A stretch of 64,000 bases of DNA, taken from positions 1 through 64,000 of the forward strand of contig CALMRZ010000016.1 of the NCBI GenBank assembly GCA_937872225.1, written 5' to 3'. Numbering within the stretch: position 1 is the stretch's first letter; each line of letters begins with the position of its first letter. Below, one piece after another: positions 51,739-60,765 of the stretch. The stretch comes from an uncultured Spirochaetota bacterium (GTDB taxonomy: Bacteria; Spirochaetota; UBA4802; UBA5550). The notes under the pieces were generated by a model. That model was given only the letters and a program-made list of their open reading frames with translations. It searched no databases and was not told the DNA's origin. A program made the translations under genes and the position numbers.

Positions 51739-53067
51739 TCAATTGATGTCGAGGGCTATCAATGTCAGGTCGTCGTGGAATTTCTCGTCCTTCGAGAAAT
51801 CGACGAGGCTCATGATAAGGTTTTTCGAGAAAAGCTCCACCGGCAGGTGGCTGTTGTTCTTGATGTAATCGCGCAGCTGCCCGTCCGAGAACATCTCGCG
51901 GCGGGAGTTCATGCACTCGGTTACGCCGTCGGTGAAGAACACCAGGCGGTCACCCGGCTCCAGGTCGATGGACTCCTCCGACAGCTGGATGTTGTTCTCC
52001 CACCCCAGGGCCATTCCCTTCGAATAGAGCTCGTGAAAGGTATTGTCGCGCTTCCGGTACAGGATCTGCGGTATGTGCCCCGCCGAGGTGAAGCGGATTA
52101 TCTTCGATGCCTTGTCGATGCGGCAGTAAAAGCCGGAGACGAAATTTCCCAGCACCGTGCAGCCGCAGAGCACCTCATTGATGCGGCTCAGCACCTGGGT
52201 CGTCGGCACGGTGTCTGATATGGAATGGAGGAGCGCCACCTTTGAGATGAGGGCCATGAAGGCGCCGGGGATGCCGTGGCCGGACACGTCGGCTATGAAG
52301 ATATGGAGCTCGTCGCCGTAGGTGAAGAAGTCGTAGAAGTCGCCGCCGATCTCCTCCATGGGCAGGTAGCTGGCGTACACGCTGACGCGGGGGTCGTCCT
52401 TCGGGGCGTCGGGCATCAGGTTGGACTGGATGAGCCGGGCGATCTCGAGTTCGGCATGCAGTTCCCGGTTCTGCTCCTCGCGGCGCGCCGCCTCGGTGAC
52501 CCTCCTGTTGATCAGGAGGATGGTGAAGCAGATGATGACGGTCATGATCGTCGAGGCGGTATAGTCGATCAGGGCGCCCCGGACAACCGGGAAGAAATCT
52601 TCAGTTATGGGATTGTTAAGATACACGACATAGGACGTTATGCCGCTTCCTACCAGCAGTGTCGTGATGAAGATGATCCATGACGGCCGGCAGAAGAGGG
52701 CGGTGAAAATGATTATGATCGGGAAAAAATAGAAGTTGGTGATATAGTCCATCCTGCCGCGCCAGACCTGGCCGTAGAACCCGAGGAAGATCACCGCTGA
52801 AGCGAAACAGAACGAGAACATATTCACAGCCGCATGGTAGCGTCCTGCCCTGAGAAGGAACAGGCTCATGATCTGGACCAAGCATAATCCGAAGAGAATA
52901 TAGTTGGTGACCCGCAGTTCCATCGTGAAGTTGAGCACGATGAAAAAAACCGTGCAGAATGCCAGCGTTGAAGTTATGAGGTACAGGAAAAGTTTCGCCT
53001 TTTCCCGGATTTCCACCGGTGCGTCGGCATAACGGGACAAGAAAAACATCGGTATGTTTTTAATCAT
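51739..53067 (-). CDS. SpoIIE-type phosphatase with 6TM sensor
   Basis: A 442-residue protein. Residues about 20-195 form six helices with short loops. The linker coiled coil (ARREEQNRELHAELEIARLI) leads to a PP2C/SpoIIE domain with EEIGGDFYDFFTYG and DVSGHGIPGAFMALI, both metal-binding Asp blocks, and ends FHDDLTLIALDIN. The membrane part is homologous to the kinase at 29413 and chemoreceptor at 60766 (FLSRYADAPVEIREKAKL; LLRAGRYHAA). It should dephosphorylate an anti-sigma antagonist in response to an unknown membrane signal. ATG 53067 was chosen over an in-frame TTG. It is divergent from the catabolic operon. Confidence 0.94.
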   Translation of the reverse strand: MIKNIPMFFLSRYADAPVEIREKAKLFLYLITSTLAFCTVFFIVLNFTMELRVTNYILFGLCLVQIMSLFLLRAGRYHAAVNMFSFCFASAVIFLGFYGQVWRGRMDYITNFYFFPIIIIFTALFCRPSWIIFITTLLVGSGITSYVVYLNNPITEDFFPVVRGALIDYTASTIMTVIICFTILLINRRVTEAARREEQNRELHAELEIARLIQSNLMPDAPKDDPRVSVYASYLPMEEIGGDFYDFFTYGDELHIFIADVSGHGIPGAFMALISKVALLHSISDTVPTTQVLSRINEVLCGCTVLGNFVSGFYCRIDKASKIIRFTSAGHIPQILYRKRDNTFHELYSKGMALGWENNIQLSEESIDLEPGDRLVFFTDGVTECMNSRREMFSDGQLRDYIKNNSHLPVELFSKNLIMSLVDFSKDEKFHDDLTLIALDIN

Positions 53068-53443
53068 CAAACCTGATCCTCTATGTTCCTGTCGAGAAGG
53101 CGGGGGTTTTGATATTATTTGATGCTACCCAATTACTGTTGTTTGATAGTGACATAAAAATTAATTTTGTCAATAAAAAATCACTCAATGATATATTTTT
53201 AATGAATTATCCCATAATGTGTTGATATTTTTGAAAATTCAGCACCATTGTATTCTCCGGGAAAACCGCTGTTATTTCATTTTCTGATTGGTCTGTTTTT
53301 GATAAGACATGAACGTTTTTTAATGCTATGTATATGTTAATACGAAGCATTATGGCAGATATAACAATAGGACCTTCACAAGCCTTCACCTGGAAGTGAT
53401 TGTTTACATACATAAAAAAACAGGATAACAAAAAAGGCCCCGT
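53068..53443. promoter_or_regulatory. AT-rich control region between the SpoIIE gene and the catabolic operon
   Basis: About 375 bases, strongly AT-rich, no supportable gene. TGACA (53150-53154) and TGTCA (53168-53172) form an inverted repeat around an A/T core, a candidate operator 80 bases upstream of the divergent SpoIIE start. Promoters for both directions must lie here, but no good -35/-10 pair was found for the operon, suggesting activator dependence. Confidence 0.45.
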
Positions 53444-55045
53444 ATGACTGAAACCTATGTAGTAACCCATGATGTCGGCACAACCGGCAACAAGTCATGC
53501 ATTTATCGCATCGGCAAAACGATAGAGCTGGTGGATTCGAGCCTGTCGGAATATCCTCTCTATACCACTCCGGACGGCGGTGCGGAGCAGAAAGCGGACG
53601 AATGGTGGGCCGCCATTTGCACCGCCACTAAAACCGTTATGAAGCGTTCTAAAATAAAGCCGAAACAGATCAAGGCCATGACCTTCAGCGCCCAGATGCA
53701 GAGCCTGGTCCTTGTGGACGAGAAGGGGAAGGTCCTCCGGAACCCGATGAACTACATGGACGGGCGTTCCGTCGAGCAGGTCGACCGGTATCTCAACACC
53801 GGGCTTATTAAAATTGAGGGAAAGTGGAATGCCCTGACGGCCCTCAGCTGGCTCCGCATAACCGGCGGCCTTGCCGCCACGTCAAAGGATCCGCTCTGGA
53901 AATACCACTGGGTGAAGGACAACGAGCCCGAGATTTTCAAGCGGGCTCACCAGTGGCTTGACGTGAAAGATTACCTTGTCCTGCGCTGCACCGGCGAGTA
54001 CAGCATGTCGAAGGACTCGGCCCATCTCACCTTCCTGTATGATACCCGGCCGGGGAAGCTGGGGTGGCATAAGGGGCTGTGCAGGAAGTTTGACGTCAAT
54101 ATCGACCACCTGCCTCCGGTAAAGGATTCGACCGATATCGTGGGGCGTCTTCTCCCGGGCCCGGCTGCCGAGATGGGGCTCATCGAGGGGATTCCCGTGT
54201 TTGCCGGATGCGGCGATGTCACCCTCACCGGCGTCGGCTCGGGGTGTCTCGATCTCTATGATACCCACATCTACGTCGGCACGTCGGGGTGGGTCAGCGC
54301 CAACGTGGACAAGCGCATGGTTGATGTGACGAATTTCTGCGCGTCGATCCTCGGGGCGATGCCGGACATTTACAATTACACCGGCGAGCAGGAAACCTCC
54401 GGCGCATGCCTGAAGTGGGTCCGCGATCACATGGCCCTGGATGAGATCGGCATGTACCTCGATGCCAAGCATGTCGTCGACAAGACGCAGGAGTACGACA
54501 GCCTCTTCGATTTCCTGAACGAGATCATCAGCCAGACCCCTCCGGGATCGGGGAACGTGATCTTCACTCCCTGGCTCCACGGGAACCGTTCGCCGCGGGA
54601 AGACCCGTACGCGCGGGGCATGTTCTTCAACCTTTCGCTTTCCACGGGCAAGCGGCAGATGATACGTTCGGTCCTGGAGGGCATGGCGTTCCACAAGCGG
54701 TGGATCCTGGAGGCCCTTGAGAAGAAGATACCCCGCCGGGAAACCATACGCTTCGTGGGCGGCGGCGCGAAGTCGGAGGTCGGATGCCAGATCATGGCCG
54801 ACATCACCGGCCGTCACATCGAGACCGTGGCAAACACCCAGAACGTCGGCACCGTCGGCGCCACGGTGGTGTGCGCGGTCGGCCTGGGGCTTTATAAATC
54901 CTTCCAGGAGGCCAAGAAGCTCATACCGGTAGTGAAAGCGTACGAGCCGCGGAAGGAGTACAGGGGGATGTATGACGCTCACTTTGAGGTCTTTAAAAAG
55001 CTGTACGACCGGAACAAGAAGCTGTTCGCCAGTTTGAACAAGTAA
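53444..55045 (+). CDS. FGGY-family carbohydrate kinase (xylulokinase-like)
   Basis: A 533-residue sugar or polyol kinase. VTHDVGTTGNKSCIY is the phosphate-1 motif, MTFSAQMQSLVLVDEKGKV and the MDGRSVEQ region contribute to substrate binding, and FVGGGAKSEVGCQIMADITG plus VGTVGATVVC form the ATP site. The catalytic Asp probably lies in FAGCGDVTLTGVGSG. Length fits xylulokinases, but substrate specificity cannot be read by eye. It opens an operon with class II aldolase, aminotransferase and transporter genes, so it may phosphorylate an unusual sugar that the aldolase then cleaves. Confidence 0.94.
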   Translation: MTETYVVTHDVGTTGNKSCIYRIGKTIELVDSSLSEYPLYTTPDGGAEQKADEWWAAICTATKTVMKRSKIKPKQIKAMTFSAQMQSLVLVDEKGKVLRNPMNYMDGRSVEQVDRYLNTGLIKIEGKWNALTALSWLRITGGLAATSKDPLWKYHWVKDNEPEIFKRAHQWLDVKDYLVLRCTGEYSMSKDSAHLTFLYDTRPGKLGWHKGLCRKFDVNIDHLPPVKDSTDIVGRLLPGPAAEMGLIEGIPVFAGCGDVTLTGVGSGCLDLYDTHIYVGTSGWVSANVDKRMVDVTNFCASILGAMPDIYNYTGEQETSGACLKWVRDHMALDEIGMYLDAKHVVDKTQEYDSLFDFLNEIISQTPPGSGNVIFTPWLHGNRSPREDPYARGMFFNLSLSTGKRQMIRSVLEGMAFHKRWILEALEKKIPRRETIRFVGGGAKSEVGCQIMADITGRHIETVANTQNVGTVGATVVCAVGLGLYKSFQEAKKLIPVVKAYEPRKEYRGMYDAHFEVFKKLYDRNKKLFASLNK

Positions 55046-55119
55046 GGAATGGTTAATGCTTCCGTCGCTTTCGGCTGCGGAGTGATCGAAATAAAAGAAA
55101 CAAGACAGAGGATGAGATT

Positions 55120-55812
55120 ATGGGGAAATACGATATCTATAAAAAACAGGTGTTCGACTGCATCATGGAACTGGTCAGCGAAGGGTATGTGCAGGGGACC
55201 GGCGGCAACGTTTCCCTGCGCGTCGAGGGCGAGGACGTGATCGCGGTGACGCCGTCGCAGCGCGAGTACCACGGCATGACCGTTGATGAAATATGCGTCG
55301 TTGACTTCGACCTCAAGCCCGTCGTGGACAACGGACTGAAGCCGTCGATGGAAACCGGCATGCACATCGCGGTGTATAAAAACCGGACGGACGTGGGCGC
55401 CGTGGTCCACACGCACCAGATCTACGCCAGCGTGTTCGCGCTGCTCAACCAGCCGATACCGGCCCTCTTCGACGAGGTCTCCATGACCATCGGGGCCCTT
55501 ATCGAGGTCGTGCCGTACGCGCTCTCCGGCAGCCCCCAGCTGATCGAGAACGTGAAGTCGAAGCTGGGCAACCGGAGCAACTGCTACCTTCTCCAGAACC
55601 ACGGGGCCCTGTCCCTGGGCCCGGACCTGGCAAGGGCGAAGCGGTGCGCGGAACTGCTGGAAAAGGAGGCGAAGGTGTACTGCCTGGCCCTCTCCACCGG
55701 GAAGGAGGTCACCGTCCTGCCCCAGAACATACAGGAGATGATGGGCAAGATCGTCGCTGGCAAACAGGACGCGGAGATCAAGCGCAGGGAAGAGACGAAG
55801 ACGAAGGTTTGA
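55120..55812 (+). CDS. Class II aldolase/adducin-family enzyme
   Basis: A 230-residue zinc-dependent aldolase of the FucA/AraD type. GTGGNVSLRVEGEDVIAVTP is the phosphate-binding loop, AVVHTHQIYASVF gives two Zn-binding His, and LLQNHGALSLG the third. METGMHIAVYKNR includes the catalytic Glu. It should split a phosphorylated ketose or aldose to a DHAP-type product plus an aldehyde, or epimerise it. GAGGATGAG precedes ATG 55120. It is second in the operon. Confidence 0.94.
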   Translation: MGKYDIYKKQVFDCIMELVSEGYVQGTGGNVSLRVEGEDVIAVTPSQREYHGMTVDEICVVDFDLKPVVDNGLKPSMETGMHIAVYKNRTDVGAVVHTHQIYASVFALLNQPIPALFDEVSMTIGALIEVVPYALSGSPQLIENVKSKLGNRSNCYLLQNHGALSLGPDLARAKRCAELLEKEAKVYCLALSTGKEVTVLPQNIQEMMGKIVAGKQDAEIKRREETKTKV

Positions 55813-55827
55813 TGATATAATAAATAT

Positions 55828-55967
55828 ACCCTCACCCCCCATCCCCCTCTCCCATGTAGACTATGAAGAAAGGAGAGGGGGAGCAGAGGAAAAGTATTAA
55901 TGCTTAAACCCTCTCCTTTTCCCCAAGCTAAATGGGAGAGGGTGGGCGGTGGCGCGGGTGAGGGGTC
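55828..55967. repeat. Large imperfect palindrome within the catabolic operon
   Basis: ACCCTCACCCCCC at 55828-55840 mirrors GGTGAGGGGT at 55957-55966; inner arms CCCTCTCCCAT and ATGGGAGAGGG, and GGAGAGGGGGAG and CTCTCCTTTTCCCC, give nested stems. It closely resembles the elements at 8339 and 57484. It sits between two cotranscribed genes, so it probably reduces or tunes downstream expression. Confidence 0.7.
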
Positions 55968-56002
55968 TTTAACAAGAAATATTCACAACAAGGAGAAGGA
56001 TC

Positions 56003-57472
56003 ATGAACAAGGCAAACACACAACAATACGGAATCTCCCACTGGCCGGATACCGAAGAGCTCAATAAGCGCCTGTACCATCTGGCCAACGAACTGCCGAT
56101 TCACCAGGTCAAACGGGACAAGATGCAGGAGTATCTTGCCTATTTCGACAAGAAATGCGCAAAGTCAAAGTCGATGACCGATCGCGCCAAGGAGCTGATT
56201 CCCGGCGGCGTTCAGCACAACCTGGCCTTCAATTATCCCTTCCCCCTGGCCATCACCAGGGCTGACGGAGCCTACCTCTGGGACGTTGACGGCAACCGGT
56301 ACATCGACTTTCTCCAGGCGGGCGGACCGACGCTCCTGGGGAGCAACTACAAGCCCGTGCAGGAAAAGGTCATCGAGGTGATCAGGGAAAGCGGCCCGGT
56401 GACCGGACTGTTCCATGAGTTCGAGCTGAAGCTGGCCGAGCTGATCCACACCCACATGCCCTCGATCGAGATGTTCCGTATGCTGATGAGCGGCACCGAG
56501 GCGTGCATGGCCGCGGTGCGCGCGGCGCGCACCTTCACCGGCAAGAAATACGTCATTAAAAACGGCGGCGCCTACCACGGCTGGAGCGACCAGTTCGTGT
56601 TCGGGATGCGGGTCCCCGGGGTCGGCCCCCTCGACGCCCACGGCATCCCCGCCGGCGCCTACCAGTACACCCAGGAGGTGTTCCCCAACGACATCGACGC
56701 GCTGCAGAAACGCATGGAGGAGAACGAAAAGGACGGCGGCACGGCGGCGGTGTACCTTGAGCCCCTGGGTCCCGAGAGCGGCACCAGGCCGGTGCTCCGC
56801 GACTATAACCAGAAGGTGCGGGAGCTTTGCGACCGTTTCGGCGCCCTCCTGATTTTCGACGAGGTTGTCACCGGGTTCCGCGTGGGCCTGGGCGGCGCCC
56901 AGGGCTACTTCAACATCAAGCCTGACCTGACCGTGTTCGGCAAATGCGTGGCCGGCGGCTATCCCGGCGCCGGCGGCGTCGGCGGGCGGAAGGACGTCAT
57001 GCTCTGCTATGCCGCCGGCATCGGCGGTCCCGGCGGCAAGCGCGCGATGGTGGGGGGCACCCTGTCGGCGAACCCGATGAGCTGCGCCGCCGGGTATTAT
57101 GCCATCAAGGCCATCGAGGAGACCGGCGCCCATGTCAAGGCCGGCGCCGCGGGAGACCGCCTCGCCAGGGGCCTGTCGGACATATTCGAGCGGAACAAGC
57201 TGCCCTTTGTGGCGTTCAACCACGCCTCCATCTGCCACATGGAGACCGGCGCGGCGATGCTCATGGACATCAAGAACCCCAATATATTCAAGGAAGTCGG
57301 GGCGCGGAAAAAGGTCATGGAGGAAATGGGGGCCGCCATGACCGCCGAGGGAATCATCACCCTGGCCGGGAGCCGTCTCTATACCAGCATGGCCGACACC
57401 GATGACGTCGTCGACGACGCCCTCGAACGCTTCGACCGCATTTTCAAGAATATAGAAATTAAAAAGGACTAG
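56003..57472 (+). CDS. Class III (GSAM-type) aminotransferase
   Basis: A 489-residue PLP enzyme. LMSGTEACMAAVRAARTFTG, GGAYHGWSDQFVFGMR, IFDEVVTGFRVGLGG (PLP-binding Asp) and VFGKCVAGGYPGAGGVGGRK (Schiff-base Lys) are those of class III aminotransferases close to glutamate-1-semialdehyde aminomutase. It is longer at the N-terminus by 60 residues. True GSAM acts in haem synthesis, but its position here, with sugar kinase, aldolase and transporter, points to an amino-sugar, amino-polyol or other aminated substrate. CAAGGAGAAGG precedes the ATG. Confidence 0.92.
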   Translation: MNKANTQQYGISHWPDTEELNKRLYHLANELPIHQVKRDKMQEYLAYFDKKCAKSKSMTDRAKELIPGGVQHNLAFNYPFPLAITRADGAYLWDVDGNRYIDFLQAGGPTLLGSNYKPVQEKVIEVIRESGPVTGLFHEFELKLAELIHTHMPSIEMFRMLMSGTEACMAAVRAARTFTGKKYVIKNGGAYHGWSDQFVFGMRVPGVGPLDAHGIPAGAYQYTQEVFPNDIDALQKRMEENEKDGGTAAVYLEPLGPESGTRPVLRDYNQKVRELCDRFGALLIFDEVVTGFRVGLGGAQGYFNIKPDLTVFGKCVAGGYPGAGGVGGRKDVMLCYAAGIGGPGGKRAMVGGTLSANPMSCAAGYYAIKAIEETGAHVKAGAAGDRLARGLSDIFERNKLPFVAFNHASICHMETGAAMLMDIKNPNIFKEVGARKKVMEEMGAAMTAEGIITLAGSRLYTSMADTDDVVDDALERFDRIFKNIEIKKD

Positions 57473-57483
57473 GGAAAAACATA

Positions 57484-57568
57484 TCCCTCCCCCTTGATGG
57501 GGGAGGTTAGGTGGGGGTGATCCTGACTCATTTCACCCTCCTCTGTCCCCTCCTGTCAAGGGAAGGGA
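57484..57568. repeat. G/C-homopolymer palindromic repeat within the catabolic operon
   Basis: TCCCTCCCCCTTGATGGGGGAGG gives a hairpin (C5-TTGAT-G5). TTGATGG also pairs in part with the later CTGTCAAGGGAAGGGA, and the interior GGTGGGGGTGA pairs with TTTCACCCTCC. It sits between the aminotransferase and the transporter genes. Confidence 0.65.
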
Positions 57569-57602
57569 ATCTCACATCGCAATACACATCAAGGGAGGGT
57601 AC

Positions 57603-58847
57603 ATGAACGCGAAGGCTGAAGAAAAATTTACAGTGTACGGATACCGGTGGGTCGTGCTGGCGGTCTTTTTCCTGATCACCGTCGCCATAGAGATCCAGTG
57701 GCTGTCGTTCGCTCCCATCGCGCGGGAGGCCCGGGCGGCCTATGGGTTTGGCAGTAATGACGGGATCTACATAGACCTTCTTGCCCTGATCTTTCTCATA
57801 CTGTTCATCATCATGTGCATTCCCGCGTCGTATGTCATCGACCGGTACGGGATCAGGAAGGGGATCGGCATCGGCGCCGCGCTGACCGGTGTCTTCGGCC
57901 TGATGAAGGGCATATTCGCCGCGAGTTACCCCATGATGGTGGTCTGCCAGGTCGGACTCGGGATCGCCCAGCCCTTCATTCTTAACGCCGTGACCAGGGT
58001 CGCGGTCAACTGGTTCCCTCTGAATGAGCGGGCGACGGCCGTGGGCCTCGGAACCCTTGCCCAATATGTGGGCTTCATAGTGGTGAGCATGGTGACGCCG
58101 TACCTGGTGGTGAAGAGCGGGGAGACCTATGATCTCTCAACGATGCTCATGACCTGGGGCGTCATCTCGGCGGTTATCGCGGTGCTCTTCCTGGCCCTGG
58201 TCAGGGAGGAGCCTCCCACCCCGCCCTCTGAGCACGGGGGGGAGGAGCGCCTTCTGTCGCGCGAAGGCTTCAGGCACATCATGAGCCACCGGGACATGCG
58301 AATTGCCCTGGCGCTCTTTTTTATCGGACTCGGGATGTTCAACGCCATCACCACCTGTATCGACCAGATCTGCGAGATCAAGAAGCTTACCACCGAACAG
58401 ACCGGCATGATCATGGGGGTGATGTTCATCTCCGGCATCATCGGCGCGGTGGTCCTGCCGACCCTGTCTGACAAGTTGCGAAAGCGGAAAGTCTTCATGC
58501 TGCTGGGCATGGCCATCATGACGCCGGGCCTGGCAGGCCTGACCTTCGCCGAGAGCTACGGCCTCATGCTGGCGTCCGCCGCGGTCATGGGATTTTTCCT
58601 GCTGGGCGGTGCCGGTCCCATCGGGTTCCAGTACGCGGCGGAGGTGAGCTATCCCGCGCCGGAGTCACTTTCCCAGGGAATAATTCTCCTTGCCGGCCAG
58701 ATATCCGGCATCCTGTTTGTGGTCGGGATGAACACGGCAGGCATGATCCAGTTCATGATAGTATTCATCGTGCTGGCGGTTCTCAATATCGCCCTGGCGG
58801 CCCTTCTCAGGGAATCACCCATGATTCTTTCGGGACAGAAGGAATAG
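57603..58847 (+). CDS. MFS transporter (FLVCR-like subgroup)
   Basis: A 414-residue major-facilitator protein with twelve predicted helices. YGYRWVVLAVFFLITVAIEI (helix 1), IPASYVIDRYGIRKGIGIG (loop 2/3 signature), and RVAVNWFPLNERATAVGLGT with LAQYVGFIVV recall the FLVCR/DIRC2-like subgroup. Eukaryotic members move choline, ethanolamine or haem; the bacterial substrate is not inferable. It ends the operon, so it probably imports the substrate of the three enzymes. AAGGGAGG precedes the ATG. Confidence 0.9.
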   Translation: MNAKAEEKFTVYGYRWVVLAVFFLITVAIEIQWLSFAPIAREARAAYGFGSNDGIYIDLLALIFLILFIIMCIPASYVIDRYGIRKGIGIGAALTGVFGLMKGIFAASYPMMVVCQVGLGIAQPFILNAVTRVAVNWFPLNERATAVGLGTLAQYVGFIVVSMVTPYLVVKSGETYDLSTMLMTWGVISAVIAVLFLALVREEPPTPPSEHGGEERLLSREGFRHIMSHRDMRIALALFFIGLGMFNAITTCIDQICEIKKLTTEQTGMIMGVMFISGIIGAVVLPTLSDKLRKRKVFMLLGMAIMTPGLAGLTFAESYGLMLASAAVMGFFLLGGAGPIGFQYAAEVSYPAPESLSQGIILLAGQISGILFVVGMNTAGMIQFMIVFIVLAVLNIALAALLRESPMILSGQKE

Positions 58848-58867
58848 GATATCGTAAAAATTCCACT

Positions 58868-58982
58868 CCCGCTGTCCACGCAACAGCGGGATGAGGGGCC
58901 GATCAAGGCTGAATTTCTTCTGCTCAATATCCGATATATGTCTTTAAAAAAGCCTTCCCATGCCGTTGTAAGTTGGGAAGGC
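58868..58982. terminator. Hairpins after the catabolic operon
   Basis: CCCGCTGT (58868-58875) and ACAGCGGG (58883-58890) form an 8-base stem. GCCTTCCCA (58952-58960) and TGGGAAGGC (58974-58982) form a 9-base stem whose minus-strand reading is followed by TTTTTTAAA, a terminator against transcription from the right. A plus-strand U-tract is missing for both. Confidence 0.6.
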
Positions 58983-59050
58983 CAGTCATAATATAATAAT
59001 GTCGGGCCGGCCATTGCCACAAACAATGCCGTCTTGGGAGGAGCGACGCT

Positions 59051-60643
59051 ATGAACTGGTTATCCATACCCGTCTTCATGTCCGCGTCCGTTTCGTTCTA
59101 CGTGGGATTCTATTACCTCTGGATGTATTTCAGGAGAAGGTCGGAGAGAGAGCAGCTTTCCTTCGCCGTGACCTGCTTCATCGTTTCGGCCTACGACCTC
59201 TTCTGCGGCGGTCTCTACAACGCGCAGTCACTGGCCGAGGGCATGTTCTGGCAGCGCTTCCAGTTCGCCAGCCTGGCCCTCCTCTCCATCGCGGTGCTCT
59301 GGTTCCTCTTTGATTTTTCGCATTACCGGATCGGCAGGCTGTTTTACATTATCGCCGGATACTTTTTCATTCTTTTCATCCTGGGCCTGGCGGTCAGGAA
59401 CGAACTGACCCTGTCGCTGGACCACCCGATGCTGAAGCCGGTCAGGCTGGGGAATTACATCAATATCACCTACCAGGAGGTCGATCCGGGAATTATTTAT
59501 CTGGTGCAGTATGTCTCCATGATGGCGGGGTATGTGTGGATACTCTACCTGATCGTGAAAGACCTGAAATCGGGTAACAGGAATATCCTCCCGCTACTGG
59601 TCGCCTTTGTGATATTCTTCATCGCCGCGGTTAATGACGTGCTGGTGGGGGCCGCGGTCTACCCCTTCATATACCTCATTGAGTATGCCTATATCATCAT
59701 TATCCTTTCCATGGCGCAGGTCCTGATGAACCGCTATGTCCAACTCCAGATCGAGGTCGAGGAGTTGAACAGGGACCTCGAGAAGAAGGTGGAGGAGCGC
59801 ACCGAGGAGCTCCATGCCGCCATGGAGGAGCTCGAGGCGATCAACGACCGCCTGGTACATACCAACGCCGAGTTGGAGGAAGCCCAGCGCGTCGCGTCCC
59901 TGGACATGGCCATGGCTGCCGGGGTGCAGGAGAGCCTGTTCCCCAAAGAGCCCCCGGCTTCGGACGAATGGGATGTGGCCTTTGTCTATCTCCCCAAGGC
60001 GGGGGTTTCGGGCGACCTGTATGACTTTTACGTCCATGACAACAGGCTGCAGGGCCTGTCCCTCTTTGACGTTTCGGGGCACGGCATATCGGCGGGCATC
60101 TTCACCCTCCTGGCGAAATCGATTCTGGGAAGGAATTTCACCCGGATGAAGGATGCAGGTCTCGGCAAGGTCGTTGAGAATGTGAACGCTGACCTGAAAT
60201 CGGACATCAGCAGCGTCGACAACTACCTGAGCGGCATCATGCTCAGGTTCAGGGATGACCGCGTGGAATACGTCAATGCCGGCCACCACGCGCTGCTGAT
60301 GAGGAGGGCCGGCACCGGAAAGGCCGGTATGGTCAAGCCGCAGGACCGGGACCAGCGGGGGACCATTCTCGGCATGGACGACATCGGCGGGGATTTTGAC
60401 GTTGTCCGGTTCCGCATGGCCACGGATGACGTCCTGCTCCTGTATACCGACGGCCTTGACGAAAGCTTCAATGAAACCGGGAAGCAATACGGCCGGAAGC
60501 GCATCATTGAGTCCCTGGAGAACGCCCCGGCCGGTCCCGCACGGGCAATCCTGGACCATATCATGGATGAATTCTACCGCTTTCTCGGGCTGAAGCCGCC
60601 GGGAGATGACTGCACTGTTATTGTTATCAGAAGATTGATTTAA
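59051..60643 (+). CDS. SpoIIE-type phosphatase with 7TM sensor
   Basis: A 530-residue protein. Seven helices (about 1-225) begin MNWLSIPVFMSASVSFYVGF and contain EVDPGIIYLVQYVS and NDVLVGAAVYPFIYL, so they match those of the AraC-type protein at 50050. A coiled coil (about 230-290) follows, then the PP2C/SpoIIE domain with GVSGDLYDFYV, FDVSGHGISAGIFTL and YTDGLDESFNETGK, ending PPGDDCTVIVIRRLI. It should dephosphorylate a partner-switch antagonist. GGGAGG precedes the ATG. Confidence 0.94.
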   Translation: MNWLSIPVFMSASVSFYVGFYYLWMYFRRRSEREQLSFAVTCFIVSAYDLFCGGLYNAQSLAEGMFWQRFQFASLALLSIAVLWFLFDFSHYRIGRLFYIIAGYFFILFILGLAVRNELTLSLDHPMLKPVRLGNYINITYQEVDPGIIYLVQYVSMMAGYVWILYLIVKDLKSGNRNILPLLVAFVIFFIAAVNDVLVGAAVYPFIYLIEYAYIIIILSMAQVLMNRYVQLQIEVEELNRDLEKKVEERTEELHAAMEELEAINDRLVHTNAELEEAQRVASLDMAMAAGVQESLFPKEPPASDEWDVAFVYLPKAGVSGDLYDFYVHDNRLQGLSLFDVSGHGISAGIFTLLAKSILGRNFTRMKDAGLGKVVENVNADLKSDISSVDNYLSGIMLRFRDDRVEYVNAGHHALLMRRAGTGKAGMVKPQDRDQRGTILGMDDIGGDFDVVRFRMATDDVLLLYTDGLDESFNETGKQYGRKRIIESLENAPAGPARAILDHIMDEFYRFLGLKPPGDDCTVIVIRRLI

Positions 60644-60765
60644 ATGCGCCTCCTGTTCTTTAAAAAATAAAATGGTTGACCACTGTTCAGTTTATGGTAT
60701 GACAATCGGCACTGGGAAAAGGGGATGAAACTGTCGCTGTTTCAGGGGGTGCAAACGGGGCGAGT

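Noticed and set aside
53207-53470. 87-codon minus-strand frame in the AT-rich region before the kinase gene
   Set aside because: AT-rich, no ribosome-binding site, Phe/Lys/Ile composition of chance frames, and overlaps the kinase start.
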